A DNA stretch of 51,378 bases from JANMDU01 sp043777675 (lineage in GTDB: Bacteria > Pseudomonadota > Gammaproteobacteria > Burkholderiales > Burkholderiaceae_C), in assembly GCA_043777675.1 (NCBI GenBank), contig JAYWHR010000029.1:1-51378 (forward strand). The letters are read 5' to 3'. The notes under the pieces are model-generated. The model was not told the DNA's origin. It made no database searches and worked only from the letters and a program-made list of their open reading frames with translations. Numbering within the stretch: position 1 is the stretch's first letter; each line of letters begins with the position of its first letter. Shown piece after piece: positions 51,256 through 51,378 of the stretch. Made by a program: the position numbers and the translations under genes.

Positions 51256-51378
51256 TCAAGCGGCAGCCAGTAGCAGCTGGCCAATTTCAGCCTTGGCAGG
51301 TCGCACTTTGATTTCAATGTCGTAGCCTAGCCGGGTGAGGCAGTCCATCAGCTTGCGCTCAGACAGGTTGGTGAAGTC
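51256..51378 (-). CDS. C-terminal part of an XRE-family HTH (antitoxin-like) protein, cut by the window edge
   Basis: Forty residues are visible on the minus strand, from the window edge to TGA at 51256-51258: LSERKLMDCLTRLGYDIEIK, then VRPAKAEIGQLLLAAA. The pattern L-x-x-L-x-x-LGxDVEIxVRPA is the common end of XRE-type antitoxin proteins that pair with HigB/RelE toxins. The HTH itself and any toxin gene lie beyond the window. It points toward the RT gene, 227 bp upstream of the RT extended start, and could be unrelated to it. Confidence 0.6.
   Translation of the reverse strand, partial: DFTNLSERKLMDCLTRLGYDIEIKVRPAKAEIGQLLLAAA

Noticed and set aside
51256..51378. The XRE-type gene as the retron effector
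   Set aside because: Its C-terminus looks like a HigA/XRE antitoxin with a partner outside the window; an HTH partner is known for some retrons but nothing here ties it to the RT.
1..51378. CRISPR array
   Set aside because: No regularly spaced identical repeats with unique spacers were found; the dispersed elements are kilobases apart.

Overview
The window reads as a stretch of a betaproteobacterial chromosome, most likely Burkholderiales and probably Comamonadaceae. The basis is gene order (holC next to pepA divergent from lptF-lptG; grpE-dnaK-dnaJ; moeA-prmB; clpS-clpA next to icd; pcm-rhodanese-tolC behind an RND pump) and a dispersed repeat whose best copy (inside moeA) resembles, from memory, repeats common in that family. 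No database search was possible, so family calls rest on motifs and lengths read by eye.

Layout. 1-6.8 kb: a lipoprotein GH3 glycosidase with a PA14 insert, an amidase, and clpS-clpA. 6.9-13.1 kb: isocitrate dehydrogenase, a small secreted Ala/Pro/Lys-rich protein, a DUF192 protein, an orphan Liv-type binding lipoprotein, and holC-pepA. 13.1-16.5 kb: the lipopolysaccharide exporter permeases lptF-lptG, a CbiX-like chelatase and an HxlR-type regulator. 16.6-24.2 kb: the heat-shock genes grpE-dnaK-dnaJ, with three extra genes between dnaK and dnaJ (an unknown membrane-anchored protein and an MNT nucleotidyltransferase/HEPN pair), then moeA-prmB. 24.2-29.9 kb: a Ser/Thr kinase, an ABC-F ATPase, small membrane proteins and tRNA-Val. 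30-37.6 kb: a TetR-controlled RND efflux operon with pcm-like and rhodanese genes, and a TolC-family protein. 37.7-46.5 kb: a tungsten block made of a MoaD-like protein, the three subunits of an AorABC-type tungsten aldehyde oxidoreductase, a divergent GAF/Fis regulator, an SDR and a tungstate ABC transporter (tupBCA). 46.8-49.1 kb: a TPP riboswitch in front of a TonB-dependent receptor. 49.1-51.4 kb: an accessory segment at tRNA-Asn with a frameshifted HTH antitoxin, a copied tRNA 3' end, a retron-type reverse transcriptase flanked by two direct repeats, and the end of another XRE-type gene.

The most unusual signal is a family of about 54-bp elements (13 copies seen): a short RCTAT...ATAGC stem and, exactly 35 nt after its first base in 12 of 13 copies, a GCCGGC core. 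Nine copies lie inside or run into protein genes (pepA, cbiX-like, moeA, prmB, ABC-F, RND adaptor, aorC, tupA, TonB receptor). They are read in frame, and eight of the nine use one preferred frame per orientation. Two copies form much of the signal peptides of two unrelated exported proteins, and one forms the last residues of PepA. This resembles the known Rickettsia palindromic elements that insert into coding genes, but the family here is different. A second family (three copies) makes long inverted repeats, one of them between grpE and dnaK with 32-bp perfect arms. A third (143-144 bp, two copies) brackets the reverse transcriptase.
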